64,000 nucleotides of DNA from Ignavibacterium sp037440165. Its GTDB lineage: Bacteria; Bacteroidota; Ignavibacteria; Ignavibacteriales; Ignavibacteriaceae. Shown here piece by piece: positions 50,087-59,329 of this stretch (the stretch's first letter is position 1; each line of letters starts with the position of its first letter). The notes beneath the pieces are model-generated. The model searched no databases, was not told the DNA's origin, and saw nothing but the letters and a program-made list of their open reading frames with translations. The position numbers were made by a program, and so were the translations under genes. The stretch spans positions 33,818 through 97,817 of the forward strand of contig NZ_JBBIUQ010000011.1 of the NCBI RefSeq assembly GCF_037440165.1. The letters are read 5' to 3'.

Positions 50087-50894
50087 TTCATTTTCAGTAA
50101 AAGTTTTATTTGCAATTTTATTTTTCTCCGGAATCTTATTCGCTGCTGGCGAATCAGATTATCCGGAAAATTATTACGATAAGGTTGCAATTTTTCTGGT
50201 AATCGTAATCATACTTGGTTTCCTTGCACTCGCTTACTTCGAAGGAAGGCAAAAGCCCGTTGCGGAAAAGAAAAAATCAGTTCTTTGGGAGAAAATTAAG
50301 CAGTTTCTTACAAGATCAACACCAATAGAAAAGGAAGATGAAATTCTTCTAGTTGATCATAATTACGATGGAATAAGAGAATTAGACAATCGTATTCCAC
50401 CCTGGTTCAGCGGATTGTTTTATGCTACAATAATTTTTTCTGTATGGTATATGATTTATTATCATGTTACAGGTTCAGGTCCTTTGCAGGAGCAGGAATA
50501 TGCCGAAGAAGTTCGGCTTGCCGAAATTAAAAAAGCTGAACTTATTAAATCAGGTGCACTGATAAATGAAGAAACCGTAACATTAATGACAGATCCTTCT
50601 GTATTAAATGAAGGTAAAGAAATCTATAATAAAAACTGTGTCGCTTGTCATGCTGCTGATGGTGGTGGTTTGGTTGGTCCAAACTTAACTGATGATTACT
50701 GGATTCACGGCGGTGGAATTAAAAATGTTTTCAAAGTCATAAAATATGGAGTAACAAATAAAGGAATGCTTGCGTGGCAAAATCAGTTAAATCCAAATCA
50801 GATGCAGGCAGTTGCGAGTTATGTGATCTCATTGCACGGAATCAAACCTGCAAACCCAAAAGCTCCTGAAGGAGAAATCTGGAAGGAACAATAA
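50070..50894 (+). CDS. ccoP: cbb3 oxidase cytochrome c subunit CcoP, single heme site
   Basis: A 274-residue subunit III with two membrane helices (about 7-24 with preceding signal-like segment and 32-50; another at 112-130) and a C-terminal cytochrome c domain. Only one CxxCH is present, C190-VA-C193-H194, followed by GLVGPNLTDDYWIHGGG and a Met in GMLAWQ. CcoP in proteobacteria has two hemes; single-heme forms are known in Bacteroidota. It feeds electrons to CcoNO. It overlaps ccoQ and is followed by ccoG after 43 bp. Confidence 0.9.
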   Translation: MKNILNSFSVKVLFAILFFSGILFAAGESDYPENYYDKVAIFLVIVIILGFLALAYFEGRQKPVAEKKKSVLWEKIKQFLTRSTPIEKEDEILLVDHNYDGIRELDNRIPPWFSGLFYATIIFSVWYMIYYHVTGSGPLQEQEYAEEVRLAEIKKAELIKSGALINEETVTLMTDPSVLNEGKEIYNKNCVACHAADGGGLVGPNLTDDYWIHGGGIKNVFKVIKYGVTNKGMLAWQNQLNPNQMQAVASYVISLHGIKPANPKAPEGEIWKEQ

Positions 50895-50937
50895 GCTTTG
50901 TTGTATTTAATCAATAAATATTTTTTTAGTTCTTATT

Positions 50938-52356
50938 ATGGAAACTGAAATAATAGAGGATGAAAAACAGGAGTTTAGGGATCATCTTGCTACTGTTACT
51001 AAAGAAGGAAAAAGAAAATGGATCTTCCCGAAGAAACCTTCGGGAAGATTTTATAATGCAAGGACTTTTGTAAGCATAGTATTACTTTCATTTCTTATCG
51101 CAGCGCCATTTATTAAAGTTAATAATCACCAATTGCTTCTTTTTGATTTTCCAAACAGGGAATTTATTCTCTTCGGAGTTCCGTTTGGTCCTCACGATTT
51201 TCATCTGTTTGTGCTTGCAATGATTTCTCTCATCGTTTTTATCGTATTATTTACTGCAATCTTCGGCAGAATTTTTTGCGGATGGGCTTGTCCTCAAACA
51301 ATTTTTATGGAAATGGTTTTCAGAAAAATCGAATACTGGATTGAAGGCGATGCAAATGAACAAAGAAAATTAAAAGCTGCATCATGGACTGTAAATAAAA
51401 TTTTCAAAAAATCATTTAAGCACATAATATTTTTTGGAATATCTTTTTTTATTTCAAATATCTTTCTTGCCTACATAATCAGTATGGACAAGCTGATTGA
51501 AATAATCACAGATCCTCCATCTCAGCATTTAAGTGGTTTGCTTGCACTTACTGCCTTCTCAGGTGTTTTCTATTTTGTATTCTCATACTTTCGCGAGCAA
51601 GCTTGTACACTTGTTTGTCCATACGGAAGATTACAAGGTGTTTTACTTGATCAGGATTCAATAGTTATTGCTTATGATTACAAAAGAGGTGAACCACGAA
51701 GTAAATTGAAAAAAGGAGATGACTTTTCCAACCGCGGAGATTGTATTGATTGTTATCTTTGTGTTGATGTTTGTCCCACCGGAATTGATATAAGAAACGG
51801 AATTCAGCTCGAATGCGTAAATTGCACAGCTTGCATTGATGCCTGTGACAATGTGATGGATAAAATAAAAAGACCTCGCGGACTTATCAGATATGCTTCT
51901 CTTCGCAATATTGAAAACAAAGCTAAGTTTAAGTTTACACCCAGAATGATGTTGTATTCTACGATACTTGTAATTTTAGTTAGTGTGCTGACTTATCTAA
52001 TGGCTAACAGAACTGATTTTAATGTGAATATTCTGAGAACCCCAGGAATGCTTTTTCAGCAGCAGCCGGATGGGAAAATTAGTAATCTTTATGATTTGAA
52101 TATTGTTAATAAGACTTTTAATCCAGTAAAGTTGGATATCAGATTATTAGAACCCAAAGGTGAGTTGAAAATTATTGGCAGTGATTTAAGTTTAAATTCT
52201 CAACAAATTGTTGAAGCAAAATTTATGATTTTATTACCAAAAGAATCTGTCAGGAAAATGAATACACCTGTTGAGATTGGTGTCTATGATGGAGATAATT
52301 TAATTAAGAAAATCAAAACAACATTTTTAGGACCAGTGGAAAAGGTGCAGCAATGA
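50938..52356 (+). CDS. ccoG: Cytochrome c oxidase accessory protein CcoG (polyferredoxin)
   Basis: A 472-residue membrane ferredoxin that reduces copper for cbb3 assembly. It has several membrane helices, the cysteine motifs FCGWACPQT and ACTLVCPYGR, and a double 4Fe-4S set, CIDCYLCVDVCPTGIDIRNG and CVNCTACIDACD, then an Ig-like C-terminal domain (about 360-472). It overlaps ccoH by 4 bp. Confidence 0.94.
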   Translation: METEIIEDEKQEFRDHLATVTKEGKRKWIFPKKPSGRFYNARTFVSIVLLSFLIAAPFIKVNNHQLLLFDFPNREFILFGVPFGPHDFHLFVLAMISLIVFIVLFTAIFGRIFCGWACPQTIFMEMVFRKIEYWIEGDANEQRKLKAASWTVNKIFKKSFKHIIFFGISFFISNIFLAYIISMDKLIEIITDPPSQHLSGLLALTAFSGVFYFVFSYFREQACTLVCPYGRLQGVLLDQDSIVIAYDYKRGEPRSKLKKGDDFSNRGDCIDCYLCVDVCPTGIDIRNGIQLECVNCTACIDACDNVMDKIKRPRGLIRYASLRNIENKAKFKFTPRMMLYSTILVILVSVLTYLMANRTDFNVNILRTPGMLFQQQPDGKISNLYDLNIVNKTFNPVKLDIRLLEPKGELKIIGSDLSLNSQQIVEAKFMILLPKESVRKMNTPVEIGVYDGDNLIKKIKTTFLGPVEKVQQ

Positions 52357-52796
52357 TAAAACCGAGTTGGGGAACAGGAATTGTAATTGCTATAATAATT
52401 TTTGTAATTGTAGTTCTTGTTCAAACCTTTTATCTGATGAATCAGAAAGTTGATTTGGTCGAAGAAGACTATTATAAAAAAGGCATTGAATATCAGAAGA
52501 AGATTGATGTTCAAAAGAAAAGCAGTGAACTTTCTGAATTAGTTAAATTCGAATTTGATGGTCAATATCTGATAATAAATTTTCCAAAAGAACTTTCCGA
52601 TAATAAAATCAGTGGTGAAATTTTACTTTACCGTCCTTCTGATTCAGGATTAGATATTAAACTTCCGATAAACACAGATAGTTTATCTCAGGCAATTCCT
52701 GTCTCAAATCTCAAAAAAGGTTTCTGGCGTGTAAAATTAAAATGGCAATACGACGGACAGGATTATTATGATGAAAATTCATTTCGTGTTGAATAA
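52353..52796 (+). CDS. ccoH: CcoH/FixH family protein
   Basis: A 147-residue protein with one N-terminal membrane helix (about 7-30) and a periplasmic FixH domain. DLVEEDYYKKGIEYQKKI is the family signature, and GFWRVKLKWQYDGQDYYDE closes the domain. It helps assemble cbb3 oxidase. The ATG overlaps the ccoG stop. Confidence 0.9.
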   Translation: MIKPSWGTGIVIAIIIFVIVVLVQTFYLMNQKVDLVEEDYYKKGIEYQKKIDVQKKSSELSELVKFEFDGQYLIINFPKELSDNKISGEILLYRPSDSGLDIKLPINTDSLSQAIPVSNLKKGFWRVKLKWQYDGQDYYDENSFRVE

Positions 52797-52814
52797 AAAA
52801 TTTAATTAACTAAA

Positions 52815-53540
52815 ATGTCCCCAATAATTTTTTCAGCTTTGGCAGTTGGTTTTTTCGGTTCAGCACATTGCATTGGAATGTGCGGACCTATTGCAATCGC
52901 ACTTCCTGTTCCTAATTCAGGTGCTTTTAATTTTATCGTTGGCAGAGTTTTGTATAACATCGGAAGGATTTTCACTTACTCTTTTCTTGGAGCACTGTTC
53001 GGACTTCTCGGTTCGAGAATTGTGATTGCAGGATTTCAGCAGTTCGTAACAATCTTTTTTGGCGTTATTATTCTTCTGATAGTTCTTACGCCATTCAAAT
53101 ACAAAGCAAAGTTTACTCAACACAAACTGGTGCAAAAAATTTCTACCCCAATAAAATCGGGAATTGCGGAACTCTTCAAACAAGGAACTGTATCATCAAT
53201 GTTTCTTATTGGTGTTCTAAATGGTTTTCTTCCGTGCGGATTAGTATATATTGCTATTGCTGGCGCAATTGCATCTGGCGATGCTGTTAGTGGAATGTTG
53301 TATATGATTTTATTTGGAATCGGAACATTTCCCGCGATGTTTGCAGCAACAATCTTCGGAAAATTTATTAATCTCAATATCAGAAGAAAATTAGCTAAAG
53401 CTGTTCCTGCTTTTGCAATTGTACTTGCAGTATTGTTTATCTTAAGAGGAATGGCTCTCGGCATTCCTTATCTCTCACCAAAGATTTCTGCACAAACGGT
53501 CAGTCAATCCGAGCAAGAATGTCATCCTGTAGAAAAATAA
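52815..53540 (+). CDS. Sulfite exporter TauE/SafE-like (DsbD_2/UreH domain) protein
   Basis: A 241-residue protein of about six membrane helices. FFGSAHCIGMCGPIAIALP near the N-terminus and NGFLPCGLVYIAIAGA in the second half form the paired Cys motifs of the UreH/DsbD_2 family, commonly annotated as TauE/SafE. In cbb3 clusters such genes occupy this last position, suggesting a copper, heme or thiol-transfer role in oxidase assembly. The real substrate is not known. It starts 18 bp after ccoH. Confidence 0.82.
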   Translation: MSPIIFSALAVGFFGSAHCIGMCGPIAIALPVPNSGAFNFIVGRVLYNIGRIFTYSFLGALFGLLGSRIVIAGFQQFVTIFFGVIILLIVLTPFKYKAKFTQHKLVQKISTPIKSGIAELFKQGTVSSMFLIGVLNGFLPCGLVYIAIAGAIASGDAVSGMLYMILFGIGTFPAMFAATIFGKFINLNIRRKLAKAVPAFAIVLAVLFILRGMALGIPYLSPKISAQTVSQSEQECHPVEK

Positions 53541-53572
53541 ACCATATCCTATCCATATTTTCTTAAAAATTT

Positions 53573-53627
53573 CGATTCTAATCGAAAAATCTTATAATAT
53601 TTTGCGATTGTATTCGAAAAATCTTAT
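53573..53627 (+). repeat. Two 23-bp direct repeats with internal dyads
   Basis: CGATTCTAATCGAAAAATCTTAT (53573-53595, written here as CGATTCTAATCG plus AAAAATCTTAT) recurs at 53605-53627 with two changes, a period of 32 bp (three helical turns). The first copy contains the palindrome TCGATTCTAATCGA-like dyad. Helically phased copies upstream of a promoter (-10 at 53694) are what a regulator-binding pair looks like; they could also be a terminator for the cco cluster. Confidence 0.5.
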
Positions 53628-53693
53628 GAAATTCTTTTCTTACTTTCATTTTAAGAACCTCCTTAATTTCAAAAGATGCTAATCAGATATTCA

Positions 53694-53701
53694 TATATTT
53701 G
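53694..53701 (+). promoter_or_regulatory. Predicted -10 (TATATTTG) of the penicillin acylase gene
   Basis: Fits TAnnTTTG, about 20 bp ahead of the ATG at 53722. No convincing -35 was found, which would fit activation from the upstream repeats. Confidence 0.45.
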
Positions 53702-53721
53702 TTATAAAAAATGAGTTTCTC

Positions 53722-56172
53722 ATGCCTAAATGGTTGAAAGTTTTGATTGGAATTTTTTCGTCACTGATTGTGATTACAATTTTTGCTGGAATATTTTTTT
53801 ACAACATGCTTACTTCATCTCTTCCAAAGTATGAAGGAACAATAGAAAGCGAAAAAATTTTTTCCGATATAGAAATTTATCGTGACAGTTTCGCCATTCC
53901 CTACATCTTTGCAGAAAATGATGAAGATGCCGCTTTTGCACTTGGATATCTTCACGCTCAGGAAAGACTTTTCATTATGGATTTAATTCGTCGCGCCGGT
54001 GAAGGACGATTAGCCGAAGTTCTTGGTGAAAAAGCTTTGCCTTTTGATAAAATGTTCAGAACAGTTGGAGTCAAAAGAACTATTCTTGAAAATTATTCAA
54101 GCTATGATTCTCAGGTAATAAAAATTCTTCAGGCATATTCAAATGGTGTAAATAAATACATTGAAGATAACAAAGGCAATTATTCAATCGAGTTTGATGT
54201 GCTTGGTTATCAGCCGGAAAAATGGAAACCTTTTCACAGTTTAATGGTTGTAAGAATGATGGCCTGGGAATTGAATCTTAGTTGGTGGGTTGATTTTACT
54301 TATGCAGAGTTACTTGAAAAATTTGGAAAAGAAAAATTGCTTGAGATTCTTCCTGATATCAGCGAATCAAATCTTCAGAAAATTCCTTCTGCAAAAAATC
54401 TTTCAACATTAACTGAAGAATTTATTCAAACTAATCTTGCTTTCAGAAGTTTGTTGGGCTGGAGAGGAACACAAGTTGGCTCGAACAACTGGGTTGTAAA
54501 TTATGAAAAGTCATCTTCAGGCAAACCAATTATTGCAAATGATCCTCACCTTGCTTTCATTGCACCAGGTAAATGGTATGCAGCAGTTATTAAAAGTAAA
54601 AGCTGGAATGCAGCAGGAGTAACTCTTCCAGGTGTGCCGGGAATTGTTATTGGAAAAAATGAAAACATTAGCTGGGCATTAACTAATCTTATGAACGATG
54701 ATACTGATTATTATTACGAAACATTAGACTCGTCGAAAAAAAATTATTTTCTCGATGGGAAATGGATGCCGCTTCAGGTAATTAAGGATACGATTAAAAT
54801 TAAAAATCAGAAACCTTTTGTGTTCGAAATTAAAAAGACTCATCGCGGACCATTAATTTCAGAAATTCATCCATTCACTTTCATTTATAACGAAGGCGGC
54901 AAAACCTATTCAGCATTAAGTATGAGATGGTTAGGAAATTTATTCAGTGACGAATTGCTAGCTTTCTTTAAAATTAGCAAGTCACATAACTTCAATGAAT
55001 TCAGAGATGCGGTAAGTTATTTTGCATTACCGGGACAAAATTTTCTTTATGCTGATAAACAGGGAAACATCGGTTATGTAATGGGAGCTAAAATTCCTTT
55101 GAGATCACAAACAGCTTCAACAATTATAAGTGATGGCAAATCATCTGCAAATGATTGGAAAGGTTTTGCTCCAAAAGAGGATATGAAAGTAATCTTTAAT
55201 CCAACAGAAAATTTCCTTGCAACAGCTAACAATAATCTCTTTCCCGACTTTAAATATCATATATCAAACTTGTGGGAACCTTCTTCCCGAATTGATAGAA
55301 TTAATTTCCTGCTGAATCAAAAACAAAAACACTCAACAGATGATTTCAAAAAATATCAGATGGATCAAACATCGGAGTATGCAAAACAAGTAGTGCCATA
55401 CATTCTTAAAGCATTTGAAGGTGTTAAAGTAAAAGATAAAAATCTTCTCGAGTCACTTGAGCTTCTTGAAAAATGGAATTATGATATTAACGGCTCATAT
55501 CAGGTTGCAGCCATTTATCAGGTATTTCTCAAATATCTGCTCAAAAATATTTATCTCGATGAAATGGGTGATGATCTATTTAATAAATTTTTATTTATAG
55601 CAAATGTTCCATACAGAAGTTTGTTAAAAATTATTCAATCAGAATCAGGCTGGTTTGATGATGTGACAACATCTAAAATTGAAGATAAAAATTTCATCAT
55701 AAGAAAATCTTTATCAGATGCATTATCCTACCTGGAAAAAAATTACGGAAAAGATTTAAGCGGCTGGCAATGGGGAAGAATACACAAAGTAATTTTCAAA
55801 CATTCTTTCAGTGGAGATTTCAGCTTGATTGATAAGTTCGTGAACATTGGTCCCTTTGAAATTGGCGGAGATGGAACAACTATTTTTAACACTGAATATC
55901 CCTTCTCTAAAAGTATCGAAGAGTTTGCTGCATTCCGTCACGAAGAATTTGAAAATGTATTAGGTCCTTCGATGAGATTCATTTATGATTTTGCAAAAAA
56001 CGATGAATTAAATCTTATTTTGACAACTGGTCAATCAGGCAACTTGTTCAGTGAACATTATTCTGATATGAGTGAATATTGGTTGAAAGGAAAATTAATC
56101 AAAATTAGAACTGATGATATTTCGATTAAGTCTTCGGATAAAAAACTTTTAAGGATTATTAAAGTTAAATAG
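53722..56172 (+). CDS. Penicillin acylase family protein (Ntn hydrolase)
   Basis: An 816-residue N-terminal nucleophile hydrolase. After a membrane anchor (residues 7-30) the alpha region has DSFAIPYIFAENDEDAAFALGYLHAQERLFIMD. The chain should self-cleave before S254 in QVGSNNWVV, which becomes the beta-chain N-terminus and nucleophile; DPHLAF, TLPGVPGIVIGKNENISWALTN and the later YADKQGNIGYVMGAKIPLR follow. Members cleave beta-lactam side chains, acyl-homoserine lactones or other amides; the substrate is unknown here. It is a single-gene unit after the cco cluster. Confidence 0.93.
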   Translation: MPKWLKVLIGIFSSLIVITIFAGIFFYNMLTSSLPKYEGTIESEKIFSDIEIYRDSFAIPYIFAENDEDAAFALGYLHAQERLFIMDLIRRAGEGRLAEVLGEKALPFDKMFRTVGVKRTILENYSSYDSQVIKILQAYSNGVNKYIEDNKGNYSIEFDVLGYQPEKWKPFHSLMVVRMMAWELNLSWWVDFTYAELLEKFGKEKLLEILPDISESNLQKIPSAKNLSTLTEEFIQTNLAFRSLLGWRGTQVGSNNWVVNYEKSSSGKPIIANDPHLAFIAPGKWYAAVIKSKSWNAAGVTLPGVPGIVIGKNENISWALTNLMNDDTDYYYETLDSSKKNYFLDGKWMPLQVIKDTIKIKNQKPFVFEIKKTHRGPLISEIHPFTFIYNEGGKTYSALSMRWLGNLFSDELLAFFKISKSHNFNEFRDAVSYFALPGQNFLYADKQGNIGYVMGAKIPLRSQTASTIISDGKSSANDWKGFAPKEDMKVIFNPTENFLATANNNLFPDFKYHISNLWEPSSRIDRINFLLNQKQKHSTDDFKKYQMDQTSEYAKQVVPYILKAFEGVKVKDKNLLESLELLEKWNYDINGSYQVAAIYQVFLKYLLKNIYLDEMGDDLFNKFLFIANVPYRSLLKIIQSESGWFDDVTTSKIEDKNFIIRKSLSDALSYLEKNYGKDLSGWQWGRIHKVIFKHSFSGDFSLIDKFVNIGPFEIGGDGTTIFNTEYPFSKSIEEFAAFRHEEFENVLGPSMRFIYDFAKNDELNLILTTGQSGNLFSEHYSDMSEYWLKGKLIKIRTDDISIKSSDKKLLRIIKVK

Positions 56173-56267
56173 GATTATATTTCCATTCCTTCATTATGCA
56201 TTCGGTGTTCTTATTTGTGATATTTAATGAGATTGCCTTCGATATAAAGGTTAAAAATTTCAGTTTC

Positions 56268-56280
56268 ACCCCTTCGGGGT
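56268..56280 (-). repeat. GAA-triloop mini-hairpin repeat, inverted copy
   Basis: ACCCC-TTC-GGGGT, followed on the minus strand by TGAAACTGAAATT. It resembles the two copies at 56410 and 56460 in the opposite orientation. It may also serve as a weak terminator of the penicillin acylase gene. Confidence 0.5.
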
Positions 56281-56409
56281 TTTGAATTTTTATTTTATCC
56301 TTTTTTCTATAATCATATCATAGCTTCGGTATTTTATCACCAGCAAAACAGAGTGAATCTGTTCTCTAAAATAAATCTAACACTAAAATATTTGATTGGA
56401 TTTTAAAAA

Positions 56410-56435
56410 ATCCTGAAAGGATGAAATTATTGCAG
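56410..56435 (+). repeat. GAA-triloop mini-hairpin repeat, copy 2
   Basis: ATCCT-GAA-AGGAT followed by GAAATTATTGCAG. Confidence 0.5.
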
Positions 56436-56459
56436 AAAGATTGTAATCAATAAAATTAA

Positions 56460-56484
56460 AACCCGAAGGGTTGATATTATCTAT
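56460..56484 (+). repeat. GAA-triloop mini-hairpin repeat, copy 3
   Basis: AACCC-GAA-GGGTT followed by GATATTATCTATC, exactly 50 bp after copy 2. Confidence 0.5.
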
Positions 56485-56731
56485 CTTCCCAATTTATTAT
56501 ACTGAACTCGTTTCAGCGTCTCGATTTTAATTTTTGCGTTTGTTTTTGTCAATTGAGCCTTAGTGGTAAGAAGGAAGATTTAAACTCGGACAAAACTAAT
56601 GAAATGGATTTAAACGGATTTTATTTAACATGTGCCAAATGAATTTTTAACAAGCCTCTCAAAAATTTCTGAATATGTATGTTATAAAAGATTATATTAA
56701 ATTTGCCCGTTGTTAAAAAACAAATAGATTT

Positions 56732-57682
56732 ATGAAAGTAATAGAACATTTAGCTAAAGCTAAAAATCCTTTAATAAGCTTTGAAATAATTCCACCCAAA
56801 AGAGGCGGTGATATTAGCAGTATTCTTTCACTGCTTGATGATCTTGTTAAATACAATCCACCATTCATTGATATAACTAGTCACGCTGCAGAAGTTTATT
56901 ATGATGAAACTCCGCAAGGAATTAAAAAAATCATTAAACGAAAACGACCGGGCACACTAGGTATCTGTGCTTTAATACAAAATAAGTATAACATCGATGC
57001 TGTTCCTCATGTTCTCACAAAAGGATTTACACGGGAAGAAACAGAAGATTTTTTGATTGAACTTAACTATCTGGGGATCCAGAATGTTCTTGCTATAAGA
57101 GGAGATGACAGCGGTTACAATAAGCCCATTCCACATGGAAGAAGTGTTAATCCTTATGCTGTTGATCTTGTTAAACAGATAATGGATATGAACAGAGGAA
57201 AATATCTCGAGGATAGTTTGCTTGATGCAAAGCCTACAAATTTTTGTGTCGGTGTTAGCGGTTATCCTGAAAAACATTTTGAAGCACCAAATCTTAAAAC
57301 CGATATAAAATTTATGAAAGATAAAATTGATGCTGGTGCTGAGTATGTGGTGACTCAGATGTTTTATGACAATTCTCATTACTTCAACTTTGTTAAACTT
57401 GCCCGCGAAATGGGAGTTACTGTTCCAATCATTCCGGGGCTTAAAATTCTTACTTCGAAAATTCAGCTTAATACAATTCCAAAAAATTTCTACATAATTA
57501 TTCCGGAAGCTTTTTCTGATGAAGTGCTGGCAGCAAAACCCGAGCATATAATTGATATCGGAGTAGAATGGGCTGCAAAACAAGTTGAAGAATTACTTAA
57601 TAATAATGTGCCTGCAGTGCATTTTTATATAATGCAGAATTCAAAACCCATTATAAAACTTATGGAAAGACTTAAAATTTAG
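56732..57682 (+). CDS. metF: Methylenetetrahydrofolate reductase
   Basis: A 316-residue FAD-dependent reductase that makes 5-methyl-THF for methionine synthesis. The N-terminal PLISFEIIPPKRGGDISSI, ITSHAAEVYY, GIQNVLAIRGDDSGYN, FCVGVSGYPEKH, AGAEYVVTQMFYDN and PIIPGLKILTS are typical of the TIM-barrel enzyme, in the compact form found in Bacteroidota. It leads a tight series of genes, the next starting 2 bp after its stop. Confidence 0.94.
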   Translation: MKVIEHLAKAKNPLISFEIIPPKRGGDISSILSLLDDLVKYNPPFIDITSHAAEVYYDETPQGIKKIIKRKRPGTLGICALIQNKYNIDAVPHVLTKGFTREETEDFLIELNYLGIQNVLAIRGDDSGYNKPIPHGRSVNPYAVDLVKQIMDMNRGKYLEDSLLDAKPTNFCVGVSGYPEKHFEAPNLKTDIKFMKDKIDAGAEYVVTQMFYDNSHYFNFVKLAREMGVTVPIIPGLKILTSKIQLNTIPKNFYIIIPEAFSDEVLAAKPEHIIDIGVEWAAKQVEELLNNNVPAVHFYIMQNSKPIIKLMERLKI

Positions 57683-57684
57683 AT

Positions 57685-58686
57685 ATGGTAACTGAGTTAA
57701 TAAAAACAAAAAAATTAAAATGGGGAATTGTTGGCCTCGGCAGATTTACCGAACACTCTTTTTTACCAGCAATTAAATCTGTCAGAAAAAGCACTGTAAC
57801 TTCACTTTGCAGTCGTGATTTCAATCGTGCAAAAGAACTTGCAGAAAAATTTGGAGTTCCGAATTACTTTAATAATTACGATGAATTTCTTAAGTCTGAT
57901 ATTGATGTAGTTTATGTTGCTTCGGCAAATGCATTTCACCACGAGCAAGTAATTAAAGCTGCGAATTCAGGTAAACATATATTCTGTGAAAAACCTCTTG
58001 CACTTAATTCCAAACAAGCCGAGGAAATGGTTGAAGCAGCTAAAAGAAACAATGTTTTGTTCGCAGTAAATTATGTCCATCATTTTCATCCTCTTGTTCT
58101 GAAGGCAAAAGAATTACTTAAAGATCAGCGGCTTGGTAAGCTTGTTTCTGTTCATGTGAATTTTAATATTGATTTTCCGCCGGATAACAACTTCAGATTT
58201 AAAAAAGAACTTAGCGGCGGTGGAGCATTACGAGATATCGGAACTCATATGATTGATTTGTTGAGATTTTTTGGCGGTGAGATTATTGAAATCGATGGAG
58301 TTGTTGATAATCTCATTTATCAAAGTGAAGTTGATGATTTCGCTTCTTCTATTGTGAAATTTGAAAAAGGAGGTTACGGTTATTTTAATGTTTCTTACAA
58401 CACAAAGAAAGCTTTCAACAGAATAGATATCTTATGTCATAAAGGTGCAATTGAAATAGAGAATCTTATCGGTAGAAAACTAATCGGACCAAAGTTATCG
58501 ATTATGTTTGAAGGTGAAGCCAGAAAAAGTTTTCGCAGAAGAGGAAACAAAATGGTTTATGTTTTAAAATCTGTGCAGCGATCGTTTTTAAGAAATGAAA
58601 AGCCCTTGGTTACTGGTGAAGATGGTTTAATTAACATGAAAATTATGGAAGAGCTTGAACAAAAATGCCAGTTAAAGAAGAAATAG
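57685..58686 (+). CDS. Gfo/Idh/MocA family oxidoreductase
   Basis: A 333-residue NAD(P)-dependent sugar-type dehydrogenase. The Rossmann motif is GIVGLGRF (residues 15-22), then SDIDVVYVASANAFHHEQ, HIFCEKPLAL (the EKP lysine) and GGGALRDIGTHMIDLLRFF with the catalytic-type His. The family oxidises or reduces sugars, inositols and sugar-nucleotides; the substrate is not evident. The next gene, an aldolase, overlaps it by 22 bp, so they may act in one sugar pathway. Confidence 0.87.
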   Translation: MVTELIKTKKLKWGIVGLGRFTEHSFLPAIKSVRKSTVTSLCSRDFNRAKELAEKFGVPNYFNNYDEFLKSDIDVVYVASANAFHHEQVIKAANSGKHIFCEKPLALNSKQAEEMVEAAKRNNVLFAVNYVHHFHPLVLKAKELLKDQRLGKLVSVHVNFNIDFPPDNNFRFKKELSGGGALRDIGTHMIDLLRFFGGEIIEIDGVVDNLIYQSEVDDFASSIVKFEKGGYGYFNVSYNTKKAFNRIDILCHKGAIEIENLIGRKLIGPKLSIMFEGEARKSFRRRGNKMVYVLKSVQRSFLRNEKPLVTGEDGLINMKIMEELEQKCQLKKK

Positions 58687-59315
58687 TAAAAGTTTGCCAT
58701 TTAGTTTATCAGAATAAATTTGTTGCAGCTTACGATGGAAATATTTCTGCTCTTACTGAAAATAATTCAGTGATGATAACGCGCTCCGGAATTTGCAAAG
58801 GAGAAGTCACAATTTCTGATATTATTGAAACAGATTTAAATGGCAACAAAATTTCCGGCGAGGGAAAATTATCAACGGAAAACAAGCTTCATCTTTACAT
58901 TTATAATAAAAGAAAAGATGCTAAAGCTGTTGTTCACTGTCATCCTGTTTTTACTACAGCACTGGGACTAGTTGAAAACAAATATCTGGATATTTTTTTC
59001 CCTGAAGTCTTTCTAACTTTAGGTAAAATTCCTGTATGTGAATATGCGACTCCGTCAACTCAAGAAGTAACTGATTCTATTGCTGAATTTATTGAGACTT
59101 CCAATGCATTAATTCTTAAAAATCATGGTGCAGTAACAATCGGCAGCTCTGTGATGGATGCTTACTATAAAATGGAAAAACTCGAACATGCAGCCAAAAC
59201 AATTCTTTTTGCCAAATTGTTAGGCAGCCCCAGAAAATTATCAGCTGAAGATATAAATAAACTGCTCTCTATAGCCGAAAGCACTTACGGAATCAAAACA
59301 GATAAATTATTTTGA
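58665..59315 (+). CDS. Class II aldolase/adducin family protein
   Basis: A 216-residue zinc-dependent aldolase of the L-fuculose-/L-ribulose-phosphate class. Seen are YDGNISALTENNSVMITRSG (phosphate binding), VVHCHPVFTTALG with the two zinc His, and LKNHGAVTIGSSV with the third. ATG 58665 lies inside the preceding oxidoreductase gene. Actual substrate is unknown. Confidence 0.88.
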   Translation: MPVKEEIVKVCHLVYQNKFVAAYDGNISALTENNSVMITRSGICKGEVTISDIIETDLNGNKISGEGKLSTENKLHLYIYNKRKDAKAVVHCHPVFTTALGLVENKYLDIFFPEVFLTLGKIPVCEYATPSTQEVTDSIAEFIETSNALILKNHGAVTIGSSVMDAYYKMEKLEHAAKTILFAKLLGSPRKLSAEDINKLLSIAESTYGIKTDKLF

Positions 59316-59329
59316 AGAAAGCATTTCAG

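Larger units (their letters stand above)
56173..56731 (+). other. Intergenic region with dispersed mini-hairpin repeats
   Basis: A 559-bp gap without a gene. It contains three short hairpins with GAA or TTC triloops (see the repeat entries) and, at its end, TAAATTTG (56698-56705), a TAnnTTTG -10 candidate for metF. Confidence 0.7.

Noticed and set aside
56972..57583. 203-residue antisense reading frame within metF
   Set aside because: Shadow of a conserved gene; composition is biased and no start signal is present.
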